NCBI GenBank assembly: GCA_019426215.1
Contig: CM033404.1
Coordinates: 25,798,843 to 25,862,842 of the forward strand
Origin: Buddleja alternifolia
Taxonomy: Eukaryota; Streptophyta; Magnoliopsida; Lamiales; Scrophulariaceae
Direction: 5' to 3'
Length of the DNA stretch: 64,000 bases
Within the stretch, counting starts at the first letter, position 1. Each line of letters begins with the position of its first letter. The notes beneath the pieces were generated by a model, which made no database searches, was not told where the DNA came from, and saw only the letters and a list, made by a program, of their open reading frames with translations. Position numbers and translations under genes: made by a program. Below are positions 22,925 to 34,457 of the stretch, piece by piece.

Positions 22925-23335
22925 AATCGCTGGGCCAGGCCCCAGCAACTCGTTGGGCCCTGCGCAACTGCCCCTCTCATATACATAATTGCGCGTTGGG
23001 CCTGGCCCAATTGCCCCTCTCATACACATGGTTGCGCGTTGGGCCCGACCCAGCGCTGTTCACGTGCGCTGGGGCTGGCCCAATGCGCAAACTTAACTGC
23101 TGGGCTTAGCCCAGCACCGTATGTGTGTGCTAGGCCAAGCCCAGCAACTGTTTTGCTGCCGCCATCTTTGCCGTCCGATGATGGCGGCGCTAATTAGCGT
23201 CGCCTCCTCTTTTTCCTTTTTCTTTATTTGCTACCACCGTACAGCAGCGGCGCTACTGCTGTTTGTGTCACCGGTGGCGCCGCACTCCCGGCGGGGCTAC
23301 AACGGCTGTTCGGTGATGACTTCAAGGCGAATATA
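22925..23335. repeat. GC-rich island with TGGGC palindromes in the leader of B
   Basis: Six or so near-palindromes such as GCTGGGCCAGGCCCCAGC, GTTGGGCCTGGCCCAAT and GCTGGGCTTAGCCCAGC lie within 220 bases, followed by a CGGCGGC-rich stretch. As RNA these would fold into consecutive hairpins. Confidence 0.65.
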
Positions 23336-23454
23336 GATTTCAAAATTTCAGATTTATTATCAAATATAAATCATGCTAAAATTCAGATTTTGATTCCTAA
23401 TTAAAATAGCCAACATAATTTCAGATGAAAAAAATCATCAAACGCATTAATGTC

Positions 23455-23467
23455 GGCTCTGATACCA
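23455..23467 (-). other. primer-binding site of element B
   Basis: Plus strand GGCTCTGATACCA, minus TGGTATCAGAGCC, complementary to the 3' end of initiator methionine tRNA, the standard copia primer. Confidence 0.9.
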
Positions 23468-24593
23468 CTATCTACAATCCTATGAACGAAAAACGCAGCA
23501 GAAATAAAAAGAATTCCTAGAGTCTAATCACTTTAATGAGGGTTTGATGATTTTCAAGGTTTTACAAAATTAAACGAAATCAAATACCTTATCGATTCGT
23601 TATTCTGCAATTCGTGTAATAGTAACTCTCATCGAATTCCTGTCTCTAAAGCTTCATGCGAAACAAGCCTTAAAAAGCTCCCCGAAACCCTCCTTTGAAT
23701 GTGAGAGAACGGCTAGAGAGGGAGGGGGAGGTTTTTTTCCTTCTTTTGTGTATTGTATTCTAGGGTTAGGTTTAGCTTGTCAGTTTGAGGATTAAATAAT
23801 CATCAAACCCTAAACCTGTGTGGGGCGCCTCCTAAGCCCTTGGTGGACGCCTATGATGGGCTAAGTTGGCCCAGTGAACTTAGTCCATCTTTTAATACAT
23901 ATATTTAATTCAAACCCAATTCAAATAAATATATATAATTAATTAATTCCAATTAATTAATTACATACAAATAATTTAATCTAATTAAATATTTGAATAA
24001 TTGATTTATTAATTAAATCAATCCGTCCATTTTAATTTGTCTTTCTAAAAGATAAATTATTTACACAAAAAGATATCCTGCTTATTTTTTCGCGACTCTT
24101 TAGGTTCGTCTTGATTGGCAATGGGAGGATACCAAAGGATGTGAGTGTCACCTAGCCAGTCCTGTGGGCTCAAATCGTAACCCTAATCAAGTACGAAATG
24201 AGTGCATCATTTAAGAATCTCTGGATCATAAATACCGTATGAGTATAAGCCCTTCACTGATGTATCCCGATCAAGTGAGAGTCATTGTTTATGTCAAACT
24301 CACAATACTTGATACTGCGCATTAGATCATAGCCTAATGAAATTATCAAACAACCCTCCATGTATTACATGAGTTAGTTTCATTGCTTTGGCCAAAGACT
24401 TATAATTTGATTTTCCTATGTTCGCATAAGATACTTTCTCATCTACTATCGAGACAGTGAATCCCATCTTGGCGATCACTTCACAAGTGCTACTTGACTA
24501 ATTGAGATCGCACTTTGACGTCGGCCCCACCAAAGGGTGATTTGGGCCTAACTACTATAGTAATAGATTCAACAGTACAAGTACATTGATTAT
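23468..24593 (-). repeat. 5' LTR of element B (partial)
   Basis: Begins next to the PBS and aligns with 14149-14885 over its right part. It stops at 24593, where a plus-oriented TGTTAGGTGTATGCC starts. The outermost 473 bases are absent. Confidence 0.82.
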
Positions 24594-25138
24594 TGTTAGG
24601 TGTATGCCCTCAATGCCTGCGGGGAATTAGATTGAGTAGGGCTTTGATAAGTTATCTGTACAAACTATTTATCGTTTCTATTTATAGAATAAAGGTTTTG
24701 ATTTTGTTCATATAAATCTAATGGCATTTAAATGTGTTGAATAAATAAGTCCACGAGATTTGAAGATAGACTTTTCACCTCTTATGGAAAAGAGGAGGCA
24801 CTGGAAGAGTCAAGTACCTAATCTCTTAAATTGGGAGTTCGCGAGTTAAGGAATTTTAATTGGGCATTAAAATTCAACTCGTATGACACCTTATTTGACA
24901 GGGAAGTACAAGTCGTACACTGATTAGATAGTGGGAGCTGGTGTCATGAATATGATTAATGGAATTAACATATTTGAACTCAACTCACATTTATCCAATC
25001 ACATAGGTATTTACTCTTTGACAGTCAATGATTAGGATTAAGATTGCGATAGTATGTGTGAGCTTTAGACCTAAGGAGTTATTTATGATGGACTTGTAGT
25101 ATTGGATATGTTATAAGAGTAGTTAGACCCGTATCACC
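24594..25138 (+). repeat. copia LTR fragment J (plus orientation)
   Basis: Begins TGTTAGGTGTATGCCCTCAATGCC, as in the 3' LTR of D at 40077, and ends abruptly at ...CGTATCACC where element C begins. It is the first 545 bases of a plus-strand LTR inserted in the 5' LTR of B. It could be the start of the 5' LTR of element D or F, whose own 5' LTRs are truncated or absent; this is not provable here. Confidence 0.75.
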
Positions 25139-26799
25139 TGATAGGTCTTGGGGAAAATCAACCAAACGCAGCAGAAAATGTAATTTTAAAATTTTTTGGA
25201 TTTTCCCTTGACAGGATCAATCCCAGGGTTAATTCACACGTATGTATGATAGGGTTTAATAATTATTACCCGTTGTCTCGAAGTGGTTGACAAATTCTAC
25301 TAATTTGAATTCTTCAATTCTTCGCGAAAATTCTCCGGCTAAAAGAATATTGATCCAAGCAGTCCACTTGTGTTGCCTCTAAATCGTCTCGCTGAATAAA
25401 GCTTGATGGAAAAATCTTCCTCCTTTTCTTGTAGTAGGCGACGTCTAGAGAGAGAAGGGGGGAGAAGTTCTTTTTCTTGTGGTGTTTTTAATACAATTTA
25501 TGACCTAGGCTTATAACTAATGTGATATTTATATCACTTAAGTTATTGCTTTGGACTTAAACCAAGCCCATTAATCCTCCTAGTGGACGCCCCCTCTAGG
25601 GCTTGGAGTGTCACTTGGTGTATTAATTTTGTGCTTAGTTTATTCTATTATTTAATTAATTAACTTAATCCAATTAATTAATTCATATAAATAATAGAAA
25701 AATCATTTAATTAATTCAATTTCTCCAAGAAATATTATATTAATTAAATCATATATAAATTAACTTATTTCTTCAAATAATTAATTCTATTTATTTAATG
25801 TTAAGTATCCAATACTTAAAATATTACCACAAGAAAAAATTCTATTTTTCCATCAAATTTTCCTTTTTAAGCATGACTCTTTAGATTCATCTATATTTGG
25901 CAATGGGAGGATTCCATTGAATATGGGACCCACCTAAGCAGTCACGTGGTCCATATTGTAACCCAAATAAGATGAAATTGTTAGATCATTTTTTACCTTC
26001 CAATTGTAAATACCGTGTGAATACAAACTCTTCGTTTCCTTATCCCGGTCAAGTGAGAGTCATGGTTTTAGTCAAATTCACTAACTTGACACTATGCTAT
26101 ATTTATAATAAGTTCAGATCAATGAATGCTTTGGCTAAAGACTTTAAGATCTAACTTACTTATAAATTGCATAGGATAATTCCTCATTTACTTACGAGGG
26201 AACGAGTTCTATCTTGGATATCAGTTAAGAATACTACTTGCCCATTAGGTTGCAGTTCGAGGTTGACCCCACCAAAGGATGAATTAGGTCTAACTACTCT
26301 AATGACGAATCTAATGTCACAAGTATATCTTCAACTCGAGTCCTCAAGTCTAAAGTTCAGACACATCTATTACAATTAATCAATTCTGTCATTAACTCTC
26401 AAAGAGTGAAAACTCATGTGACAGAATCGATGCGAGTCATGTCTGAGTGCCACTATCTCCATCAGTACACCTATGATATAAGCTCTTCACAACTTCCTAG
26501 TGATTGACGGGCACCTTTCTCGTCAAAACTTATATCATAAAAGTCTTCATGATTTTCAATGCCCAATTGAAGATCTTTGACTTGCAGACTTATTTAGTAC
26601 ACAAGTATCAAACTCCTCTAGTGCCTTAGAGAGTTAACTCTTATGTTCATGGACTTATAGTCGAATACAATATATAAATGCCAATATATTAATAAACAAC
26701 TAAAATGCCTTTTATTAATTTGATTAAAACAATTACAACTTTGACAATGTCCTATCATTTACTAATCCTCTAGCGGCATTTGAGGACATTAACCTAACA
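25139..26799 (-). repeat. 3' LTR of element C
   Basis: From TGATAGGTCTTGGGG to ATTAACCTAACA (1661 bp); the left end keeps the AAACGCAGCAG box seen at the same place in other copies. The right end abuts the minus-strand purine tract CCAAGTGAGAGAT. The left boundary is set by the break in fragment J and may be off by a few bases. Confidence 0.8.
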
Positions 26800-29700
26800 A
26801 TCTCTCACTTGGACTCAATGCCAATCACTACGGTATCTAATACCCATCTTCTCAAGATGTCGATCCAGCACTGCTTGTGTCACGCCCCGGGCTCACGAGC
26901 CCGTTGGACCAGAGAAATCCCATCAAACCCACTGAGCGTAACCTGTAGTTGGGCATTTGAACCACGGCCCAAAATGGATATCCATTGTTACACTTGAATC
27001 CTAGGGTTTTCTTTATAAACTAATTTTATTTTCATTCCTTTTCCCATGTGGGACAAGGGTCTTACAATCACCCCCCCTTCGAGGAGCGACGTCCTCGTCG
27101 CAGTGTGACTCAGTCCAGGATCCGTCGTCAGGCATCGGGACTCTCTAGGCTACCACCGGATATGCCTCGAACTATTCTTCATAGTAGATCTGAGAACCTC
27201 GGGCTACTTTATAGCGGATACCGAGATTTCACGTTGTAGCACCGAACTCCCAATTCTGGCTGACGAGCGGCTCTGATACCATTTGTCACGCCCCGGGCTC
27301 ACGAGCCCGTTGGACCAAAGAAATCCCATCGAACTCACTGAGCGTAACCTGTAGTTGGGCATTTGAACCACGACCCAAAATATATATCCATTGTTACACT
27401 TGAATACTAGGGTTCTCTTTATAAACTAATTTTATTTTCATTCCTTTTCCCATGTGGGACAAAGGTCTTACAGCTTGTGTCAAAGGCTTGGTCAATGGGT
27501 CAGTGACGTTGTCAGCTGAATTTACTCTCTACACAGCTTCTCGCCTTTTCCAACGATTTCCCTTATTATGTGATATCTGCTCTCTATGTGCTTGGATTTG
27601 TTGTGAGACCTTAGTTCCTTTGCTTGCGCAATAGCCTCGTTATTGTCACAATAAAGTGGCAATGGCAGCTCTGCACTAGGGACCACTTGAAGTTCTTCAA
27701 GAAACTTCCTAATCCAAACACCCTCTTTAGCAGCCTCTGAAGCTGCTATGTATTCCGCCTCAATGGTGGAATCAGCGGTTGTGCTATGCTTGGAACTTTT
27801 CCAAATCACCGCTCCACCATTGAGTGTGAATATAAACCCTGAAGTGGATTTGCGATCATCTACATCAGATTGAAAATCTGAGTCTGTATATCCATCCACC
27901 TTCAAATCTCTATGTCCATATGTTAGGATCATATCCTTAGTTCTCTTCAGATACTTGAGGATATATTTGACAGCAGTCCAATGTTCTCCTCCGGGTTAGC
28001 CTGAAAATGACTTACCACGCTTACCGCGTAGGCTATGTCTGGCCGTGTGCTTAACATGGCGTACATCAGACTATTCACTGCAGACACATAGGGCACCGTA
28101 TTCATTTCTCTCCTATCTTCCTCACATTGAGGAGACATAGACTTTGAAAGGCGCACCCCGTGTCTCATGGGCAAGAAACCTTTCTTAGAGTCTTCCATCC
28201 TAAATCTCTTTAGGCCCTTCTCTAAGTAAAGGGCTTGGGAAAGTCCTATCATTCTATTTGTTCTATCTCTGTAGATATGAATTCCTAGAATATAGGTCGC
28301 TTCTCCCAAGTCTTTCATGGAGAATGTATTTGAAAGCCACCTTTTAGCTGATGTGAGCGTTCCTACATCATTTATTATGAGTAGAATGTCATCCACATAT
28401 AAGACAAGGAAAGTGATTTTACTCCCACTAACCTTCTTGTAAACACATGGTTAATCTTCGTTCTTGACAAAGGCAAATCCTTTGACAGCCTCGTCAAAAC
28501 GTAGATTCCAACTCCTTGAGGCTTGCTTAAGTTCATAAATGGATCTATTAAGTTTGCACACCTTATGGATATCAGACCTAGATGCGAAGCCTTTTGGCTG
28601 CTCCATATAGATATCCTCTTCGAGGAATCCATTTAAGAAAGTCGTCTTTACATCCATATGCCATATCGCATAGTCTAAGTATGCAGCTAGTGCGAGCAGA
28701 ATTCAAATAGACTTGATCATTGCCATAGGTGAAAAGATCTCATTGTAGTCAATTCCTTCTTTTTGATTATAACCTTTTTCTACAAGCCTTGCCTTGTATG
28801 TGTCAACGTTTCCATCCGGACCTATCTTCCTCTTGTAGATACACTTGCACCCTATAGGTGAAAGGCCATCCGGATGATCTACCAGAGTCCAGACTTGGTT
28901 GGACTGTATCGAGTCTATCTCTGCCTGCATAGCTTCTTGCCACTTTGCAAAGTCGATGTCCATCATTACTTGATCATAAGTAGTAGGGTCATCCCCTTGG
29001 ACTCCCACTGCTATAGTGTGAACACCCGGTTCCTCTTGTAGCAGATAACGTGGTACTCTACTAGATCTTCGCAATGTTGGTTGTGTTTCATCAGGTTCAG
29101 TGTGTGTTTCTTGAACAATCGTCTCCCTAGGTGTTTCATCTTGTTCATTAAGAACAATTTTCCAACCTGCACCACCTTCTAAAATGAATTCATCTTCTAG
29201 AAAGTGCGCTTGCAGTGCAACAATGATCCTTTGATCTTCTTGCATGTAGAAAAGGTATCCCATGGAATCCTCAGGAAAGCCGACAAAATGTCCTTTAAGG
29301 GACCTTGCTTCCAATTTCTCTACCTTTGTCTTCTTGATGTAAGCAGAGCATCCCCAAACCTTAATATACTTAAGGTTTGGTTTCCTATTTCTCCATATCT
29401 CATATGGTGTCTTAGGAACGAACTTGGAAGGACATCTATTCAAGATATGAACAGTTGTAAGGAATGCATGTCCCCACAAAGAAATGGGTAAATCAGTGTA
29501 GCTGAGCATAGATCGAACCATATCCAATAGTGTTTGATTCCTACGTTCTACTACTCCATTTAGTTGTGGAGTTGCTGGTGGTGTGAGTTGCAATATTATC
29601 CCATGTTCCTTCAGGAACTGATCAAACTCGTCATTGATATATTCACCTCCATGATCCGATCGTAGTGCTTTTATATGATGACCAGTTTGTTTTTCCCCCA

Positions 29701-31020
29701 AAGCCTTAAATTCTTAGAACTTATCAAATGATTCAGACTTGTATTTCATTAAATACACTAGACCATACCTTGAATGGCCGTCAGTGAAAGTAATGAAATA
29801 GTGGAAACCTCCACGAGCCATTTTTTCAAATGATCCGCAAATGTCGATGTGCACAAGTCCTAATACTTCAGTGGCTCTTTCAAAAGTCGATGTGAAGGGT
29901 GATCTAGCCACCTTGCCTTTGAGGCAAGATTCACAAGTCGGGTAGAGATCCGATCCCAATGGGTCAATTAACCTATCTTTCTCCATCTTGTGTATCTTTC
30001 GCTCGTCGACATGGCCTAGTCTAAGATGCCACTTTAAGCTTAGGTTAGTACTTTGCCTACCGCGCTTCTTTGAGATAACATTCTCAACACACTCATTTTG
30101 CATGTTTAAGTAATAGAGGCCATTGACTAAAGTAGTAGTGCCAACAATATTATTATGAAATAAAAAGCTGCAAGTACTGTCAATGAATTTAAAAACATAA
30201 TCGTTCCTAACCAAAAAAGAAATAGAAATAATGTTTTTAAGCCCCTTGGGCAAAACCAAAACATCCTCTAAATTTAAAACATGTCCAGATGATAAACATA
30301 AAGAAGTTGATCCAATGTGAGAAGCCGCGACACTCTGCCCGCTGCCAACACTGATCAACACCTCTCTATGCTCCAGGTTCCTACTTCGCTGCAGATCCTG
30401 ATTCATTACACAAACGTGAACACTAGCTCCAGAATCAGGTATCCACGAAGTGGAAAATACAGTTATAGAACAATTAGTTTCTAAAACAAAAAGTTCCATA
30501 CCTGGTGCACCTTTGCCAAAGTTTGGACACTCCCTCCTCTAGTGGCCTAGCTCACCGCAGTGAAGGAACCTATCTGTTTCCTTTGGTCCTTTACTCTTCA
30601 TCACTTTATGAGCTTTGCACTCTATCTCATTGCAGTTGAAGTTCATTAGGAATTGGGAAAAGGAGTCTGGAAGTGACAGCAAGATGAGATCAGTTTGTAG
30701 TTGTGGGTCCAAGTTAAAGTCGAGGGCCTCTAACCTATCAATTTTTGAAATCATTTTTAGAACGTGGTCCCCAACTTTTTCTCCTTCCTTCATCTTAGCT
30801 CCAAAGATCTCTTTCGATATCTCATATCGAGCAGTGCCACTGTGTTCACCATAGAGCTCCACCAGGTCTACCAAAATAGCCCTCGTCTAGACCATTTTGT
30901 CATGGGACCTCTGCAACTTATTGGTGATTGAGCCTAGCATGTACCCACGAACCCAGACGTCGTCTTTCACCAATTTCTCATGAGCCGCAACTTTCTCCTC
31001 ATTAGCACGTGTCCTTATCT
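26800..31020 (-). pseudogene. gag-pol of copia element C
   Basis: Minus-strand order: gag (30539-31020) with a zinc knuckle whose first cysteine is changed (FLHCGELGH); protease with intact DSGA (near 30420); GAG-pre-integrase and integrase (28900-30420) with catalytic residues in LVHIDICGSF, RSDHGGEY and VVERRNQT; RT with MDVKTTFLNGF (near 28650) and intact YVDD (near 28395); RNase H (27522-27932) with ADSTIEAEYIAASEA. The breaks are few: a stop near 30886, frame breaks around 30530 and 29710, a stop before RT CVYKK (near 28450), and the TRIM. The gag N-terminus is missing, so it is not autonomous. Confidence 0.87.
26878..27472 (-). mobile_element. TRIM (miniature terminal-repeat retrotransposon)
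   Basis: 595 bp in total: two 189-bp direct repeats (26878-27066 and 27284-27472), both TGTCACGCCCCGGGC...GTCTTACA, around a 218-bp core. The 5-bp duplication GCTTG flanks it (26873-26877 and 27473-27477). The core has a minus-strand PBS TGGTATCAGAGCC (27269-27281), 2 bases from the right repeat, and a G-run polypurine tract by the left repeat (27067-27080). The repeats differ at about 9 positions. Each repeat starts with a perfect stem, CGGGCTC-AC-GAGCCCG. It has no coding capacity and sits in the RNase H end of element C. Confidence 0.95.
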
Positions 31021-31343
31021 CATAGAAACTTATTAATATGCACCTATCCTCCACCACTCGTTTCTTCACCAGAGTAAATCTTACCATTCGAATTCGCAGC
31101 CTAAATATAGTACATATGGAATTATGGATCTTAAGACATACCTTGCGTCATTTCGGTATATAGAATTTCACTTAATGACCACCGGAACTCCTATATTCAT
31201 GGGAATCACTCTTTTGTTTTTTGAAATTTCGGTGAAAGAGAAAGAGTGAAAGAAATAAAAAATTTGGGAGTGGTCACCTCAATTTACTGTGTGATGTGTG
31301 CCAAAAATGTCTAGGGGCACTATGGTAATTAATTGACACCCGG
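31021..31343. other. unassigned sequence between element C and a gypsy LTR
   Basis: About 320 bases that match neither the copia leader nor the gypsy element. The frame that runs into gag of C (30887-31087) loses similarity at about residue 30. It may be a remnant of the insertion target or filler at a deletion joint. I see no gene in it. Confidence 0.5.
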
Positions 31344-31492
31344 CTCAGGTCAAGGCGCTATCCGTGGGTATAAATTCGCAGTTAACATACTAATCAAGCC
31401 CAAAAGTACATGGGCTAGTTTATTAGTTTAAGGGTTATATTATTAAGGCTGATAAAGCTAAGTCCATGGCCTATAGCCCACTACCAGCTCCC

Positions 31493-31500
31493 TATAAATA
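31493..31500 (+). promoter_or_regulatory. TATA box in the gypsy LTR
   Basis: TATAAATA within CTCCCTATAAATACCTTAG, about 260 bases before the LTR end, at a usual place for an LTR promoter. Confidence 0.55.
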
Positions 31501-31756
31501 CCTTAGAGGAGTTGGGAAAGGCTCATTATCTACTCCCCTAGTAAAAATTCACTGGCTATTAAGAGTAAAACCACAAAAGAACTACAAACTGACTTGATCC
31601 CACATACATTGGGTACGTAGGCAGCTCGACACATCTGAGTGCAGTCTATACATTAACCAACCTCTAACCTAGTTTGTCGTGCGTTGGATTGGTTCCACTA
31701 CTCCACGTGGTCAATCACGTGACATTCACTGTCTGGCCATTTTTATTATCATCAGA

Positions 31757-31774
31757 TTGGCGTCGTCTGTGGGA
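31757..31774 (+). other. gypsy primer-binding site
   Basis: TTGGCGTCGTCTGTGGGA, one base off the TTGGCGCCGTCTGTGGGA found after the 5' LTR of many plant gypsy elements. It lies just inside the LTR end CATCA. Confidence 0.75.
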
Positions 31775-31796
31775 AACAGCGCACCAGCCACTGAGT

Positions 31797-32757
31797 ATGC
31801 AAACTAGGTCACAAGCTTGTACTACCGGAGATAGAATGACTAGCCAACACCAGCCAGCTGCTGTCGAGGAACTTCCTAATCCCGTGCCTGAGGGTCGGCC
31901 CAACAACCCAGTGGGGGAAGAAAATTCCCCCAATGGTCCGACTGACGACAGAGGTCCTGAAGTAGCACCCCCGACCAGCAAGCAAAATGCACCACCTGTA
32001 ATACCATTGGTGATCCCACCCCTTGCTTCCAGGGTGTTTGAGATCACCTAAGAGGCACTACTTGCTCCAATAGAAGATGCCTCCGTGAGAGCAGCCGCGA
32101 GGGCGATTCAGCAATAAGCCCGGGGACACCCTTCAACAGCACCACCTGGTACAACAGCAAGTGGGGGGAAAGTCCCCCAAGCGAGAAGTCATCCGGAGGC
32201 TCCCCAACCTCACGAGCAGGGGTTACAAGATCCACCCCCTCCATCTGCTCGCGGAGGGCCGGAGCCTCGAGGGAAGAGTTGCCATCACCGAGGAGCGCCA
32301 GGCTAATCCCCCCGCCGAGGTCAAGAGTTCTTGACCCCCGAGGAGGATTGGATCAAGTCAATCCAACTCACGAGTAAATGGGGTTCTAAGAGAAGAAGAA
32401 AATATCGTGATCTCAACCTCTGAGAGGCTGCCGAGAGGCAGAGATAGAAGGCCAAAGCCTCCTAAGTCTCCATACCGAGGTCAAGTCTCATTGACCCCCG
32501 GGAAGGCCTTGCCAATGCTAGAAAAGGCGCGAACCTCGCCATGCTAGAAGTTCGGAGAACTACGAATGATATGAGGACATGCAACTGGTGCCACTAGTTG
32601 TGGCTCCATCGAAAAGAAGTCCCTTCTACTCAGCAATCTTAGTAGAGTCTTTGCCCCCAAGGCTTAAAATTCCCCATCTAAATGAGTATGAGGGAGATGG
32701 AGACCCCCAGGAACATGTTGATAAGTTCAACGCTAAGGCTGATATGTATAGATTCTG
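31797..32757 (+). pseudogene. gypsy gag fragment
   Basis: An ATG at 31797 opens a Pro/Asn-rich N-terminus (MQTRSQACTTGDR...), stopped at 32049-32051. After a frame-broken stretch, 32579-32757 encodes the start of the retrotransposon gag domain: LPPRLKIPHLNEYEGDGDPQEH, then VDKF. The known pattern is 'P..Y.G.GDP..H...F'. The rest of gag, with its zinc knuckle, is missing. Confidence 0.75.
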
Positions 32758-32774
32758 GAAAAAAAAAAACAAAT

Positions 32775-33957
32775 AGGAAAAGAGCGCCGCCACCACAAAT
32801 GCCTCCCCGATTGCGCGTGCTGGGCTTCGTGCACTCGGCTGGCATGGCCCAACACATTCGGGTGTTGGGCCCGGCCTGGCGAATTATACTATTATATATA
32901 TTTATATATGTATGATTATTAATAATTATTGGGTTTGACCCAATAGACAAATTTGTCCCGAGATTTGTCAAATTCCCTTTTTCCTAATAAAATAGTTTTG
33001 TTTTTCTTAAAATTAAATTGGATTTAATTAGATTAAATTGGATTTAACTTTAATAATTAAATTCGATTTAATTATGTCATAAATTAAAATTTGGAGTTTT
33101 ATTAATGATTAATGATGATTAAATAAATAGGATTTATTTTTTGGGCTAGATTTATTTTTCCAAAATAATTAAGAATAAGTTAGACTTATTTCTTAAATAA
33201 TAAATTGAATTTATTCTTTTAAATTGAAATTAAATTCTCTTTTTCATAATCAAATTAGATTTAATTAAGTATGAATTTCTTTTCGATTTTAAAAGTAAAA
33301 GCCAACATGATCTTGAATATTTTATTTACATTCTTTGATGTACGTTGTGGTGGATGCATTCATGGACTCAGGGTTTTACCATTTGTATTATTTGGGTTGT
33401 ATTGGGCCGAATAATGCTCCTAAGTTTGTACTTTTAATTTTGGTAGTATAATGTATAGGGTGCTTCACTGTTATGTAACTAGTAATGGTAGGACCTTCTT
33501 GAAGCTTGGAGCCTGGAGCATATCAAGATTAGATTTGATATAGGACCCTCTCCCCTTGACTGATCTATTGGCTTAGATCAATCTGGAAAGTACATGGAAA
33601 ACATGTTGATAGAAGAACTAGGTTTTCTATTAATGCATGGCTTAGAATAATTCCACATATGCGCGAATTGGATTAATGTGCAAAGTGAGACCTTAATTAA
33701 TTAACAAAATTCTCCCATAGTAATCATACTAAGTAAGGGGTATTGGATATCCCGGCTCTTCATCAAACTTAGAGAGAGAGAGAGAGAGTTTTGAGTTATG
33801 CATAGCATCGTCCCGACTAATAGGGATTTTGCATCAACTCATTATTCGAAGATCTCTAAGTGCATTTGATGTCATCGGTCGAAAAAAATCTTATCCCATA
33901 CACCGTTACAGGTTGCAAGATAAGATTCAACTGTTAGATCAATAGGAGTTGATGGGA
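32775..33957 (+). other. leader of copia element F (5' portion)
   Basis: Plus-strand counterpart of the leaders of A and B: TGGGC palindromes with GTTGGGCCCGGCCTGG (32815-32885), the 'TTGGGTTTGACCCAATAGACAAATTTG' block also found inverted near 22800-22850, AT-rich sequence, an (AG)n run at 33770-33788, and the 'ACCGTTACAGGTTGCAAGA' block. It ends at about 33957 in GTTGATGGGA, where LTR sequence of D begins. The 5' LTR and PBS of F are absent. Confidence 0.7.
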
Positions 33958-34443
33958 TTTAATCTCACATAATTAAATTAAATATGAAATGGAATTAAAT
34001 TAGAGTGGACTAAGTTATCTGGGCCAACTTAGCCCACTTGGAAATCCAAATGGGCCTATGAGGCATTTAACATAGGTCCAAGTAGGAGGATTCTATTTAA
34101 ATCCTCCAACACTTAAACCTAGGTTAAGATTAGATCAGTTGTCACCAAAATTACACAGAAAGGTAGAGAGATAATATTCTTTCCCTCTTCTTCTCTTCTA
34201 GTCGCCACTTGGAGAAGGAGGAGGATGATTTTTCGGCAAATTTCGGTCGTGATTATCTAGAGGCAGGTGTCCCGGGGATTTCTGCTGTAAACGGTGGATC
34301 AAGAAACAGAAAGAAGAACAAAGAGGTAAATTGTACTATCTCGTTCTTCGATTAAAAGCAACGAAAACCTAAATTGATCCATGGCTCAAGAGTCGAATCA
34401 AATTTTTTTATTCCGCTGCATTTTTGGGCTTAGATTTCCAACA
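33958..34443 (+). repeat. 5' LTR of element D (3' portion only)
   Basis: Ends TTTCCAACA at 34443, just before the PBS. It aligns with the end of the 3' LTR of D. About 1.1 kb of the LTR start is missing. Confidence 0.82.
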
Positions 34444-34444
34444 G

Positions 34445-34457
34445 TGGTATCAGAACC
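34445..34457 (+). other. primer-binding site of element D
   Basis: TGGTATCAGAACC, one base different from the family's TGGTATCAGAGCC, with one base between it and the LTR end. Confidence 0.85.

Larger units (their letters stand above)
21467..23454 (-). other. leader of element B (noncoding)
   Basis: Runs from upstream of gag to the PBS. It has the gag-proximal block shared with A and E (TTGGCTCCCACTAC at about 21555), an AT-rich zone (22440-22790), an (AT)n microsatellite (22855-22922), TGGGC palindromes and a GC-rich stretch (22925-23335). The plus-strand frame at 23121-23336 falls in the GC-rich stretch and has no family support. Confidence 0.7.
14149..24593 (-). mobile_element. Ty1/copia element B with internal insertions, both LTRs broken
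   Basis: Minus-strand order from the right: 5' LTR (23468-24593, cut at 24593 by LTR fragment J), PBS (23455-23467), leader, gag-pol, polypurine tract (15354-15366), 3' LTR (14149-15353, cut on its left by element A). The LTR parts align: CTAAGTTGGCCCAGT occurs at 14149 and near 23873, and AAGTACATTGAT near 14871 and 24578. A solo LTR (17335-18958) and a captured RPS14-like fragment (about 19704-20360) lie inside it. The missing 473 bases of its 5' LTR are not elsewhere in the window. Confidence 0.85.
25139..31020 (-). mobile_element. Ty1/copia element C, 5' truncated
   Basis: 3' LTR 25139-26799, polypurine tract, RNase H, RT, integrase and gag on the minus strand, ending inside gag near 31020. 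No leader, PBS or 5' LTR follows, so the right part was lost. It is the best-preserved gag-pol of the major family here, and carries a TRIM element near its 3' end. Confidence 0.83.
31344..32757 (+). mobile_element. truncated Ty3/gypsy element (5' LTR, PBS, gag part)
   Basis: A short LTR (31344-31754, TGACACCCGGCTC...TTATCATCA) with TATAAATA at 31493-31500, a gypsy-type PBS region TTGGCGTCGTCTGTGGGA (31757-31774) and a degenerate gag. The match ends near 32757, where an A-run leads into copia leader sequence, so pol and the 3' LTR are lost. The LTR start is my best guess; an alternative is near 31289. Confidence 0.72.

Noticed and set aside
23121..23336. Open frame with a hydrophobic stretch in the leader of B
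   Set aside because: Composition-driven, in the same GC-rich island; no counterpart in A or D.
27048..27239. Open frame inside the TRIM core
   Set aside because: It begins in one terminal repeat and crosses the polypurine tract; TRIM cores are noncoding.
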